From Botryosphaeria dothidea (lineage: Eukaryota > Ascomycota > Dothideomycetes > Botryosphaeriales > Botryosphaeriaceae): a stretch of 64,000 nucleotides of DNA. Positions 34,498 through 47,000 of this stretch are shown here, in pieces. A program made the position numbers and the translations under genes. Location: the NCBI GenBank assembly GCA_011503125.2, contig WWBZ02000073.1:1674001-1738000 (forward strand), written 5' to 3'. The first letter of the stretch is position 1. Every line of letters begins with the position of its first letter. The notes under the pieces are model-generated. The model saw only the letters and a program-made list of their open reading frames with translations, had not been told where the DNA came from and made no database searches.

Positions 34498-36257
34498 ACG
34501 TAACATCCACATACATAACTACTATAATCTAGTACCACTATCCCACACCAGTACCTCCCTAGAAACACTTTCCCTCCTCTTAGAAGTCCTTAATAGCCAA
34601 GGAGAACACATCCTCCTTGGGGACTTCAACCTACATCACCCCCTCTGGGGAGGCATTACCTCCCCTATATACTATAGCCTTGCAGATAGCCTAATTAGGA
34701 TAGCTATAATAGCCAACCTTAATCTTGTACTACCTAGGGGAACCATTACTAGAAGGACCAATAACAGCGAAAGCACCCTAGACCTTATCTTTACCTCCCA
34801 CTAGCTAGAGGAGAGAATCTTACACTATGGAATTCCCCCAGAGCTTAAATCCTCCTCTAACCACCTACCTATCCTTACTAAATTCGACACCTCCCCCACC
34901 CTGGCAACCCAACTACCCCCTAGACCTTAGTAGAAGAAAGTAGACTGGGAAAAGGTTAATAGGACACTCTAGCCTAGGATCTAAGGCCTAGAGGGCCTCT
35001 TACTAATAATAGAAGAGGACTTAGACTACTTTACTAAGTAGCTCTAGAAGATTATCTAAGATACTATCTAAGATACTATCCCTACTATAAGGCCTTCGCC
35101 TTAGGCTTCTATATAATAGATATACGAAAGCTCTATACTAGTCTAATAAGCTAGGGCTACTAGGAGGAAGTAGACTACTATAGAAAGAGAGAAGGACTAG
35201 ATTATATACTAGGCTATAGCTAATAGTAAAAAGAGGTAAATTAGAAAGGATAGAACTAAGGCGTAGCGTATAATAGTAGCTAAAATAACCTTAGACCTAA
35301 GTATAGTCTAGAAGCTCTTAAAGTAGGTAAGAATAAGAGCGCTAGAGCTACTAGCCCTACTCTAGTTTCCCCCTCTAAGGGGCCTAGATAGGTAGCTATA
35401 CTATAATACCCTTTCTAAGATAGAAATTATTAGAAACTAGTTCTTCTCTACTCTAAAAGATACTAACCTTTTAAACCTAGTTAGGTTTATATATCTAGTA
35501 CTAATAGAAATACTATAGAACCTTACTAAGAAGTAGGTTCTCTATACTATTAAGAAGCTTCCTCTAGATAAAGCTCCTAGGCTAGATAGGATTATTAATA
35601 GAATTCTAAAGTAGTACGCCTAGGTACTAAATAAACCTATTATAAGGCTATTCTAATAGTACCTAGTACTCTTCTACTATCTAAGATAGTTTAAGTATTC
35701 TACTACTATAGTACTTAGAAAGCTATAAAGAGATAACTATACTAAGGCTAAGTCCTTTAGACTAATTATACTAATTAATACGTTAGATAAACTACTTAAA
35801 AAGATTATAGTAGATAGAATCTTCTAGGCTACTAAGACTTATAGCCTACTCTTAGACTTCTAAATAGAAGCTAGAAGGAATAGATTAGTAGCTACGGCCC
35901 TTAAACTTCTTACTAAATAGATATATACTATCTAGGTATAGGATCTAGACCTTATAGCCTCGGTACTTAGCTTAGATATCTTAGAAGCCTATAACTATAT
36001 CTTCTATAAGAGACTCCTCTATAATATAAAAGTAGTAAGACTACTAAGCTAGATAGAAAGGTTTATTTACTTCTTTTTATAGAATAGATTTATATAGCTA
36101 TTCTTTAGTAGCTATACTAGCCTATAGTTTCTAACCCCTACTAGGATCTCTTAGAGATCCTTACTCTTACTAATTCTCTATCTCTACTTTATCTCTAATC
36201 TTCTTATAGAGCTTAAAAAGAAAAGTATCTTCCTCTTAAACTTTATAGATAATACTA
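34498..36257 (+). mobile_element. LINE fragment A, 5'-truncated (endonuclease and part of reverse transcriptase)
   Basis: Non-LTR retrotransposon of Tad-like fungal type. A frame at about 34,540-34,800 encodes an apurinic endonuclease segment with LLGDFNLHHPLWGG and STLDLIFTS. Aligned by eye it matches the EN part of LINE C from about 39,118 on; the similarity begins at a shared CACGTA. The RT follows to the active-site region near 36,240, where it stops abruptly at the next LINE. From 34,981 on it is completely RIPed, with stop codons in all frames. Confidence 0.8.
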
Positions 36258-37256
36258 GAAAAAATATAACTATACTAAAAAATCGATTCTAAGCTACGGC
36301 GTCGAGAGAGGGCCCTAGAAACTCTTCTAGGCTTCGCGAGTCTTAAAATAGTATTTAAGATAACTATAGCCGCGAAGTAGTTAATATAGAGAATATAGAA
36401 AGAGGCGAATAGCCTCTCCTAGTAACTATCTCTATCTAGCTTTAATATATTCCTAAGAAACCGTAGAGTACCTAGTATAGCGTAGAATACGTTAAGAGAG
36501 CCTTAAAAATAGTAGATACTCTCCTCTAAGCCCTATAAATATCCGCTAGTCTCTCTTTAGTCCTCTTTAGCTAGATAAAAAATTTTCTCGATATTACTAA
36601 GATAATCTTCTAGGATTATATTACTATCTACTAGAAGGTAGCTACTAAGAAGCTAGGCCTTAAGAATATTCTTAAAGAGATCTAATAGGTCTAAAAGATA
36701 GTTAACCGTATCTAGGCTACCTCTATATCTATATTTAATACTCGTAGCTAGATATAAATTATAGCCTAAGTAGCCCCGAAGCCTCCTACCCTCCTAGCTA
36801 CTACTAAACTTATTCTCTACTTTCTAGAAATAGTAAATAGATAAGAAATAGCTAAGCTCTTAAATAAGATAATTATTAGAAAGATCTAGATAGGAAAAAG
36901 CTAGGCGTATAAGAAAATACTTACTACTAAGAAGCTCCCTAGTAGAGATATTAGAATCTTTATACCGAATAAAGTAACTAGAATAGCTCTTCTCTAGGAT
37001 TAGAAATAGACTATAGGACTAGAAAAAGAAGTTAGGCCTAACTAGTAGCTATACTTAGTACTAGTATATAACGTCCTTTAAGAAGAAATCGATACTATAG
37101 ACCCCTAAGCTATCTAAACTATCTAGAAGTAGAACCTATCTCTATATCTAGAACTACGTATTAGTAAGCTAGTCTAGCTAAAGAGAAAGCTTTTAGAGAG
37201 AAAAACTTACTTAGCTATTATTCTTAGTACTATAAACTCCGAAACTACTAACTAGA
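36258..37256 (+). mobile_element. LINE fragment B, 5' 1 kb only
   Basis: Begins AAAAAATATAACTATACT and runs parallel to the first kilobase of LINE C (shared landmarks such as AATCGATTCTAAGCTACGGC). It ends where LINE C begins, so the two form a direct tandem. It covers the 5' leader and the start of the first ORF. Fully RIPed, no CA or TG. Confidence 0.75.
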
Positions 37257-40200
37257 TTAAAAATATAACTACGCTAAAAAATCGATTCTAAGCTACGGCG
37301 CCGGGAGAGGGCCCTAGGAACTCTCTTAGGTCTAGCGAGACTTAAAATACTACTTAGAGTAGCTATAGCCGCGTCGTAGTTAATATAGAGGCCGTAGAAA
37401 GGGGCGAATAGCCCCCTCTAGTAACTATCTCTACCTAACTATAACGCACCCCTAATAAACCGTAGGGTATCTAGTATAGCGTAGAATACGTTAAAAGAGC
37501 CTTAAAGATAGTAGATACCCTCCTCTAAGCCCTATAAGTATCCGCTAGCCTCCCTTTAGTCCTCTCTAGCTAGGTAAAAAATTTTCTTAATATTACTAAG
37601 ATAATCTTCTAGAATTATATCTCTATATACTAGAAAGTAAATACTAAAGAACCCGGCCTTAAAGATATTCTTAAGAAAGTATAGTAAGTCTAGAAGATAG
37701 TTAGCTAACTCTAGACTACTCCTACGCCCGTAGTACCTAGCTAGGCTAATATTATAGCCCGAGTAGCTCTAAAGCCTTCTACCCCCCCGGCTACTACTAA
37801 GCTTACCCTATACTTCCTAGATAAGACTAATAGATAGAAGGTCGCTAATCTCTCTAATAAGGCTATTATTAAGAAGATTTAGATAGGGAAAAGCCTAGCG
37901 TATAAAAAGATGCTAGCTACTAAGAAGCTCTCTAGTAGAGACGTTAAGCTCTTTATACCTAATACTTAGACTAGAGTAGCTCTCCTCTAGAACTAGAAAT
38001 AGACTATAAGACTAGGTAGGGAAGTTCGCCCTAATTAGTAGCTCTATTTAGTACTAGTCTATAACGTCCCCCTTAAAAGTATTAATATTAAGAATCCCTA
38101 GGCCGCCTAAACTCTTTAGGATTAGAACCTATCTCTATATCTAGAACTACGTATTAGTAAGCTAGCCTAGCTAAAGAGGAAGCTCCTAGAGGGGAAAACT
38201 TACTTAGCGATTATTCTTAGTACTATAGACCCCGAGATAGCTAACTAGATTATTACTAAAGGACTTATTAGTAACTATACGCTCTATATAGTAAAATACT
38301 ATAGTATAGCCTTTATAGTAACCTAGTGCTTTAAGTACTAAGACTATAGCTATATCTCTACCTACTATAGAAGAGAGAATAAGTATAGCTAGTATATAGA
38401 GATATATAATACCTAAGAGTACCCTAAGGAAAAAATATAGTATATAAACTACTTATAAAAGCACACGGCCTAGAGTAACGCCTACCTAGTACGTAGAGCC
38501 TACTAGGTAAAGACTATCTAGGCCCGCCTAGCGGCTCTAGAGAGGTATAGAGTAGAATACCCTATAGCTAAGATATAGCCCTAAACTAACTAGTTAACGG
38601 TCGGGCTAAAGAAGAGGCCTAGAGAGGAGGAGCCGACTAAGAGAGAGCTAGGCAGGCTAAGGGACTTAAGCCGCCCCCTACCTTCTAATTAAATACGGTT
38701 TACCGGACTTAATAGCTCCTAGTATACCTCCGGGGAGAAGCCCGCGGGAACCCCCTCCGCCTCGTAGCCTATACTACCGACTTTCTCGTAGCCTAACTTA
38801 GAGATAGAAGAAAGTTAATATTAGATATAGGCGCTATCTCTATCGTATAGTATAACGTCTATAAGAGTAAGAATAGGGTAATACTTCCGCTCTTTAAGGA
38901 GGTAGACCTAAAAATCTACTATATCCTAGCTATCTAGGAACCCTAGAGAAACCCGAGGGTTAAGATAATAGTAAGATATCCTGCCTACTATATAGTTTTC
39001 CCTTAGGAGGGGACGGTAAGAACCTACTTCTTTATAAGCAAGGCTATTGCCCCCGACTCCTAGCAAGTAATAGTCTACTTACTAGATCTTATTATACTAT
39101 CCCTTACTACTAAAACACGTATAATCTATATCTATAACTACTATAATCCCCCGCTAGCCTCTTACACTAGTATAGCTCTAGAAACCCTACTTCTTCTACC
39201 GGAAGTTCTTAGAAAACTAGGAGAGTATATCCTCCTAGGGGACTTTAACCTCTACTATCCTATCTAGGGAGGTATAACCTCCCTAATATACTATACCCTA
39301 GCGGATAACCTAATTAAGATAGCTACCGCAGCTAATCTTAACCTCGCCCTTCTAAGGGGTACTATTACTAGACGAGATAGTAGTAGTAAAAGTACTTTAG
39401 ACCTTATCTTTATATTACGGTGGCTAGAGAAGAGAATCCTTAGCTATAGAGTTAGCTAGGAGCTTAAATCATCCTCTGACTACCTACCTATCCTTACTAC
39501 ACTTAATTTTTCTCTTACCCCCGTAGAACTACGCCCCCTAAGGCCCTAGTAGAAGAAAGTAGACTGGAAGAGAACTAATAATATGCTCCAATTAAAGCTC
39601 GAACACCTTAAAACAGCCCCTCTTGACACTAAAGTAGACCTAGATTACTTTACTACACTACTCTAGGAGGCCATCCAAAGGACAATCTAGGAGACCATCC
39701 TAGTAGCGAGACCCTCGCCCTAGGCCTCTACATAATAGACAAAGGAGTGTTCGGACCTAGTGCACCAGGCTAGAGTAGCTAGAAGGAAGTGGACAGCTAC
39801 AGGAAGGGAGGAGGACTGGGTGGCATACTAAACTATTGCTAACAGCAAGAAGAGGCAGATTAGAAGGGATAGAATAAAAGTATGGCGCAGAACAGTAGCT
39901 AAGATCACCTTAGACCCATCTGCACTCTGGAAGCTCTCAAAGTAGGCAAGAACAAAAGCACAAGAACCACCAGCCCCACCCCAGTTCCCACCCCTCCAGG
40001 GAGCAGATAGACAACTACGCTACGACAATCCGGCCAAGGCAGAAATCCTTATCAACCAGTTCTTCCCCCCTCCCAGGGCCACCGACCTCTCAGACCTGGA
40101 TGGGTGTACATACCCAGTGCCAGTGGAGATCCCCCAAGACCTCGCCGAAGAGCAGGTCATCCACACCATCAAGAAGCTTCCCCCAGATAAGGCACCAGGC

Positions 40201-42393
40201 CCAGACAAGATCATCAATAGGTTCCTAAAGCAGTGTGCTCAGACACTAAGTGGACCACTCACCAGGCTCTTCCAGGGATGCCTCGCACTTGGATACCACC
40301 CTAGGCAGTTCAAAAGCTCTATTACCGTAGTCCTCAGGAAACCACAGAGGGACAACTATACTAAAGCCAAGTCATTTAGGCCGATTGCTTTACTTAACAC
40401 GCTAGGGAAGCTACTTGAGAGGATTGTAGCAGATCGGATCTCCCAGGCTACTGAGGCCCACAAACTGCTCCCCGACATACAGATAGGAGCTAGGAGAAAT
40501 AGGTCAGCAGTAGCAGCCCTCGACCTACTTACGGAACAGATCCATACTATCTAGGCGCAAGATCCTAGGCTGGTAGCCTCAGTCCTTAGCCTAGACATCT
40601 TAGGAGTATACGACTATGTATCTCATAGGAGGCTTCTCTACAATATAAGGATGGCAAGGCTCCCAGCATGGATAGAAAGATTTACTTAATCCTTCCTACA
40701 GGACCGTACCACTCAGCTATCCTTCGGAGACTTTATTAGTCTACTAATCTAGACCCCAACCGGGATTCCCTAGAGATCCTCACTATCTCCGATACTCTAC
40801 CTATTCTTTGCGTCTAACCTACTTACGCAGCTACGTAGGGGCAATACCTTCCCCCTTAGATTCGTCGATAATACTAATATTCTAACCTTTAGTAGATCTA
40901 CAGAACAGAACTATAGGATACTAGAGGGAGCATATTAAATTTACGAGTACTGGGCAGCTACCCACGGGTTAGCTTTCTCGCCCGACAAGTATTACCTTAT
41001 TTATTTTACAAGAAAACCAAGGAGATTCAATATAGTAGCAGGGATCCGTATCCCTAGATTTACTAGATACCTAGAGCCTACAATTAAGATTCTAGGAGTC
41101 TACGTAGACAACAAGCTTAGATAGGGACCCTATATTAGGGAAACAGGAGCTAAGGCAATCAAATAGTACACATCTCTATCTAGACTCGCAGCGTCTACCT
41201 AGAAAGCCTTATTTACTAAAGCCCGCTATATCTACACGGCCGTGGTAAGGCTAGTCCTTACCTACGGCTATAGGGTATAGTATACCCTAGAGGGAACCCT
41301 AGGGTGGAGAAAAACAGCTATCTAGCCACTAAAGAAGATCTAAAACTAGTGCCTACGTATTATCTTAGGGGCGTATAAGTTAACTAGCACATAGACCTTA
41401 GAGCATAAGACGGGGATTCCCCTACTCTTACTACACCTAGACGAACTAGCACTAGTATAGGCTATTAGAGCTAGGAATAGCCTAGTCGCGGCAGTAGTAG
41501 AAGAAACTTGCTAGAGTATTAAATAGATAGCTCGGGCTACTCTAAGTACTAGAGGCGCCGCTAGCCCGGCTAGAAGAACCCTACTTAGAAAAAAGGCAAA
41601 CTTACTCCTTAACTACTACCCCTCTACCTACTAGAGTCTCCCGGAGCGAACGAAGCTACGTATAGTATATAGGAATAAGTAGAAGGAGAGATAGATAAAG
41701 TCTACTAGCTAGGGAAGATAAAATAAGCTAGTAGCCCAAAGCATATAGTGGAACCCAAAAATTAGATAAATCTATAGCGAACTATCTAAGCTATAGAGCA
41801 CACTCGCTACTCTACTACGTATAGAGTATATTAGACTAGAGGACTTCCTCTTAAGGCGCAAGATACTAGGGTATCCTAGCCCTACCTATCTATACGGCTA
41901 GTATAGATAAACCCTAAAGTATATTCTTCTCTTCTGCCCCTACTTCTAATAGAGTAGGATATAAATACTCTAAAGGGTAGGGACTACGGACTACTACTTC
42001 CTCCTCTTAATAAAGAAGGGGATAAAAGTAGTAATAGGCTAGTTCCTACGCCTAGGGCTGCTTAATTAGTTTAGTCTAGCTAGAGAACTAATCTAGAAGG
42101 ATAACTAGGAAGAGGAACTAGGAGGACTACCGGGAATACTAGGACCCGGATAACTACGAGGATAAGGACTAAAGGGGTAGAGCTAGTAGGCGAATATAGG
42201 GCTACTATAGTAGCCGCTACCGGTAAGAAGAAAAAATAGAACTAGTAGGGATAAACAGGCCTAGATAGAAAGGAGGGGTTTTTGCTAGGCGAAAAGGTTT
42301 TCCCCCTCGAGTAAAATAACTATAGATAGCCAGCCCCGCATAGACCCGTAAGGGAGCTATATCGGGAAGAAATAAATTTATCTTATCTTATAT
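37257..42393 (+). mobile_element. LINE C, near full-length Tad-like element (about 5.1 kb)
   Basis: Starts AAAAATATAACTACGC and ends in an ATTTATCTTATCTTA tail. The first ORF (about 37,440-38,690) ends in zinc-knuckle relics at 38,326-38,470, where many Cys and His codons now read Tyr, the expected effect of TG-to-TA and CA-to-TA change. The second ORF has endonuclease (about 38,800-39,430, LLGDFNLYYPIWGG), reverse transcriptase (about 39,600-41,000; PGPDKIINRFLK, FRPIALLNTLGKLLE and an FVDNTN active-site relic) and a C-terminal domain. RIP is complete in the first part, weak at 39,570-40,700 and moderate after. An intact open segment of RT lies at 40117-40554. It is not functional. Confidence 0.82.
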
Positions 42394-42535
42394 ATAAGGA
42401 GAAAGAAAAGAGAGTCTAGAAAGAGAGGGCGAAGGGTAAATATACCTAGTCGCTTAGCGCTAGGCCCGTACTCTAGTACTTAACTAAGTTATTCTTAGTA
42501 TAGCTAGGACCTCTAGTTACTATTAAGTATCTACC
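42394..42535. other. Unassigned RIPed spacer between LINE C tail and gypsy-1
   Basis: 142 bp not related by eye to the LINEs or LTRs; TA-rich like the rest of the block. Confidence 0.4.
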
Positions 42536-42719
42536 TGTTAGAGTCTGAAGCCTCAGGATCAAGCCTCAGAGGATCATCGGCAGATCACGTGACGCCAAGC
42601 CTTTCTTGTATATAACTCTCCTCTTTCTTCTACGACTTCTCCTCTTTCTTCTTAAGTCTAGCTTAACGTACTTAGCGCAATAAACCTTTCAGCGATCATC
42701 CTGAGGTTGAGCCCTGACA
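42536..42719 (+). repeat. Gypsy-1 5' LTR
   Basis: 184 bp, begins TGTTAGAGTC, ends GCCCTGACA. Contains TATATAA at about 42,609 and AATAAA at about 42,680 (promoter and poly-A signals by position). Partner at 48303-48486. Confidence 0.92.
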
Positions 42720-42828
42720 TTAGCTAGACTTCACCTATTGGATTTACTGGACATCGGATCACTGGCATAGTCGCGCACTGGAATCACTGGAATTACTGAA
42801 ATCACTGGAATCACTGGGAAACGGAATC

Positions 42829-43977
42829 ATGACGCCTGAGGACTAACAGCAAATACAAGAGCCCCGAGAGGTAGCGCAGCTGCTGCAGCAGATAATGGCC
42901 CAGATAAGCACGCTTACAACCAAGGTAGGGCAACTGGAAAAGGGGCAGGAGACACCGGAGAACGGAAATGAGGACACGCAACCACCTTCTCCTAAACTCT
43001 CCGGAAAAACTTCGGGAAGTATATCAACCTCGGCAAGCGACACGGCAGAAGGCAAGCCGACTAAGAACCTCGGACCCCTCGCAGAATTCTCCGGTAATAG
43101 GGATGAATTGGAACCCTGGATTGCGCAGGCACAGGCAAAGCTCGCAGTGGACTACACGAGTTGCACTGAAGCTACGAAGTTTTTTATGCTTCATAATCGG
43201 CTTAGAGGCGAAGCAGCGCGTCAGCTGCAGCCCTGGGTGCAAGCCAGCATTAACACGACCAGTATGACTGCTCAGTGCCTACTGGATCAGCTGCGCCTAT
43301 CATTTGGCGACCCCCATAGGCAAGAGAAGGCCCAACGTAAGCTGCACAAGCTACGCCAAACCAACAAGCCCTTTATGGAGCACTTCACCGAATTCCGCAA
43401 GCTCGTGTTAGAGGCGGGAGGTACCAACTGGCCGGACGAGATTCTTAAGGCCTACTTGGAAGCAGGGCTTAGCCAGGAGCTCCAACGAAGTATGATTGGC
43501 CTTGGGAGCACAAGCCAGTCCTTTGAGGACTACTGCACGGAGCTGAAACGTGTCAGTGACCAACTTGAAGCCTTCAACCTAAGGAACATAGGAAAGAAGC
43601 CCCAGCAGGGCTGGCAACAAGACTGGTGGCGTGGTCAAAATAAGGTTGGCTCGGCAGGGTCCACTGGCAGGCAGTCAGGGTCCAAGCCAAAGCCGACCAC
43701 GCCCCAGCAAGACAAAATGGACTGGGAACCCACAGGGCCTGCAAGGGCCGCCCAAGGACGTCGTGTCAAGTGGGTAGACGAGCAAGAGATGCAAAAACGC
43801 AAGGATGAGGGTCGTTGCCTACGCTGTGGCGACTCTAGGCATAGGGTTGCCCAGTGCCCATGGCTGCCACCAAGGAGGCCAGCAAGGCTTGCAAAGCCTA
43901 CCCAACAGGAGGAACACGTGGGACCGGAACTGGAAGACTTGGAGGACGAGTCCTCCTCCCAGCAGTCGGAAAACTAA
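42829..43977 (+). pseudogene. Gypsy-1 gag
   Basis: Capsid and nucleocapsid precursor, 382 codons. ATG at 42829; one in-frame TAA at 42844 (a CAA-to-TAA type change) breaks it near the start, after which the frame is open. Residues ELEPWIAQAQAKLAVDYTS and PFMEHFTEFRKLVLEAG lie in the capsid fold. A single CCHC knuckle (CLRCGDSRHRVAQC) is at about 43,816-43,857. The pol frame overlaps the end by about 120 nt in the -1 frame. Confidence 0.85.
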
Positions 43978-44007
43978 AAGCTCCTGTCGAAAATCGCAGA
44001 CAGGAGC
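43968..44007 (+). promoter_or_regulatory. Candidate -1 frameshift signal, gypsy-1 gag/pol
   Basis: In the gag frame the bases G GAA AAC (43968-43974) lie directly before the gag TAA. Five nt later a perfect 9-bp stem (43980-43988 with 43999-44007) closes a 10-nt loop. Slipping back one base enters the pol frame. The P-site triplet is not a perfect slippery one. Confidence 0.6.
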
Positions 44008-47000
44008 CCACAGTGGAGGAAAAGCAGGAAGTGCGGAACGAATGGCGCAAGCAGCAACGTAAGCTAGAACAAGATTCACTCCTTACCCCAGTTATGATCA
44101 ATAAAGAGTCTTTCGGTAAAGCTCTCGCCGATACTGGTTGTGAATTCTACGCTGTTATGAGCCACGGTTTTGCTAAACGCTGCAACCTCCCGCGTATAAA
44201 GATCTCCCCAAGGACACTGGACGGACTTACACCTACAGGATGGAAAATAGACGAGGTTGCCTGGGCTGAAGTAGACATTGGAGGCCACTGCCAGAAGCGC
44301 ATGTTCTTCTACATCGTGCCTAGGCTTTCCGGTTGCGACCTAATGTTGGGAAGCCCATGGATGGTACAGGAAAAAGCGGTACTCGATCAAAGTGAACGGA
44401 CCATTACCTTTAAGGACACAGGGCTAGTGGTAAAACAAGCAATAGATCTTCCTAGCCCTCAGGGCAAGCTCATCGGAGCCTCTGCCTTCAGTTACCTCTT
44501 AAGGAACCGAGAAAAGAAAGGGTACCAAGTCTTTACAGCGAGCCTAGCGGACATTAATAAGGCTCTTCAAGAGAAAACCCCCACGGATACTCAGGCCCGG
44601 CTACCTAGCTGGGTGGACCCTCGATGGATACGCCTATTTGACAAGAAGGAGGCAGATAAACTCCCACCGCACCGGCCTGGAATTGACCACCAAATCGAAT
44701 TGGAAAAGGATAGCAACGGCAAAACACCGGACGCCCCATGGGGACCCCTATACAATATGTCCCGTGACGAGCTTCTAGTACTTAGGAAGACTCTTAACGA
44801 ACTACTCGATAAGGGGTTTATCCGGGTAAGCAATTCCCCGGCCGCTGCTCCCGTACTATTTGTTAAGAAACCAGGCGGAGGCCTACGCTTCTGCTGTGAC
44901 TACCGGGCTCTTAATCGAATTACGAGGAAGGACCGCTATCCCCTACCACTGATCCAGGAGACCCTCAATCGGATTAGTAAAGCAAGATGGTTTACGAAAC
45001 TGGATGTAACTGCTGCCTTCCATCGGATACGAATCGCGGAGGGAAGCGAGTGGTTAACAGCATTCCGGACCCGATTTGGACTCTTCGAATGGCTAGTGAC
45101 ACCTTTTGGACTAGCAAATGCCCCGAGTACCTTCCAACGGTATATTAATTGGACCCTAAAGGACTTCCTTGACGATTTTGTCTCCGCGTACGTAGATGAC
45201 ATCCTAATCTTCACGGACGGATCCCGCCGGGAGCACCGGGAAAAGGTCGATAAGGTCTTAGAGAAATTGGATGCTGCAGGTCTACAACTCGACCTAAAGA
45301 AATGCGAGTTCGAAGTCCAGTCGACTAAGTATCTTGGGTATATTATCGAAGCAGGTAAAGGTATCCATATGGACCCGGAAAAGATTAAAGCAATTCAAGA
45401 ATGGAAAGCTCCTACCACGGCAAAGGGCGTACTCGGTTTCCTCGGTTTTGCGAACTTCTATCGGCGTTTTATTAAGGGCTTTTCTAACCTAGTAGCCCCT
45501 CTAGTATTACTTACGAGGAAGAACGTGCCCTTCCAATAGAACCAGGAAACCGAGCTCGCGTTTAGGAAATTGAAAAAGGCTTTTATCACGGCACCGGTCC
45601 TCATGCAATTCGACCCGGAACGGGAGATAATTCTCGCCACGGACTCCTCAGGATACTGTACTGGAGGGGTGCTCCAATAGTTCGATGACGATGGTTTTCT
45701 ACGGCCCGTAGCGTTCTTCTCGAAAAAGAACCTACCCGCGGAATGCAACTACCCAATCTACGATAAGGAACTACTCGTAGTAGTTAAGTGCTTACGCCAG
45801 TGGGATGCTGAACTAAAGGGGCTACATCAGTTTAAGATCCTTACTGATCATAAGAACTTAGAGTACTTTACTACTACGAGGAGACTCTCTGAGAGGCAGA
45901 TTCGATGGTGGAGAGAGCTTAGCCGCTTCTCCTTTATTATTGAATATACGCCAGGAAAGACTAACGGATTGGCGGACGCATTGACAAGAAGGGACTAGGA
46001 CCTACCAACCACGGATATGGACGAAAGGCTCGAACAAAGGACGGCTCAACTGCTCCAAATAACGGCCTAAGGACTCGTGCTGAACACAGGCTCACCGGAA
46101 GACCCAGAAGAGCAAAGAAACTGGGATGACGGAGACCTGCTATTATTAGAAGAAGCCATGGCAGTCGAACCTCGACAGGCACGACCAGGACAACTCGGAC
46201 AAGAACTATCTCCCCTTGAGGAACAATGGCAAGAGGCACTCCAACAAGACTAAGTACTAAAGCAACTCCGGGAAGCAGTACAACGAGGAGAAAGGACCTT
46301 CCCACCGGAGTTTGCAACTAAGTTCAAGATCTCGATCGCGGAGTGTTCACTAGACTATCAAGGAAACCTCCTCTTTAGGGAAAGGAGATGGGTACCGGAC
46401 TCCGAGCCACTACGAACAAGGATTATCCAAGAGATGCATGACTCTCCCCTCTCGGCACACCCCGGACGCGTTCAAACTACCTCCCTCGTAGCAAGGCACT
46501 TCTTCTGGCCAGGATTCGTTAACGATATCCGGAGGTTTTGTAGGAACTGTGACGTCTGTGGAAGGACTAAGATCTAGAGGGATCGGAAGCAAGGGTTACT
46601 CAAACCGTTACCAGTACCAAGTCGTCAATAGAGAGAGATCTCTATTGACTTTGTTGGGCCCCTACCATTGAGCAACGGATACGAGATGCTTATGGTAATC
46701 ACTGATAGGCTAGGGAAAGGAGTGATCCTTGAGGCCTGCCCGAACACTAAGACGGAAACCATTGCAAGGCTCTTTATTGCATGCTTCTACCGGAACCACG
46801 GAGTCCCAACAGCAATAGTATCTGATAGGGGAACGTAGTTCGTTAGCCTTCTCTGGCAACGCATCTGTCAACTACTTAAGATTAAGAGGCGCATCTCAAC
46901 GGCCTACCACCCTCAAACGGACGGATCAACGGAAAGGATGAACACTAAAGTGGAAAGGAAGCTCGCGCTGTTCGTGGAGCACTATTAACAAGACTGGGCG

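Noticed and set aside
34427..34804. 125-codon ORF that looks like a fusion of host and transposon sequence
   Set aside because: Its first part is antisense to the transcription-factor exon and intron; only the later part is LINE endonuclease.
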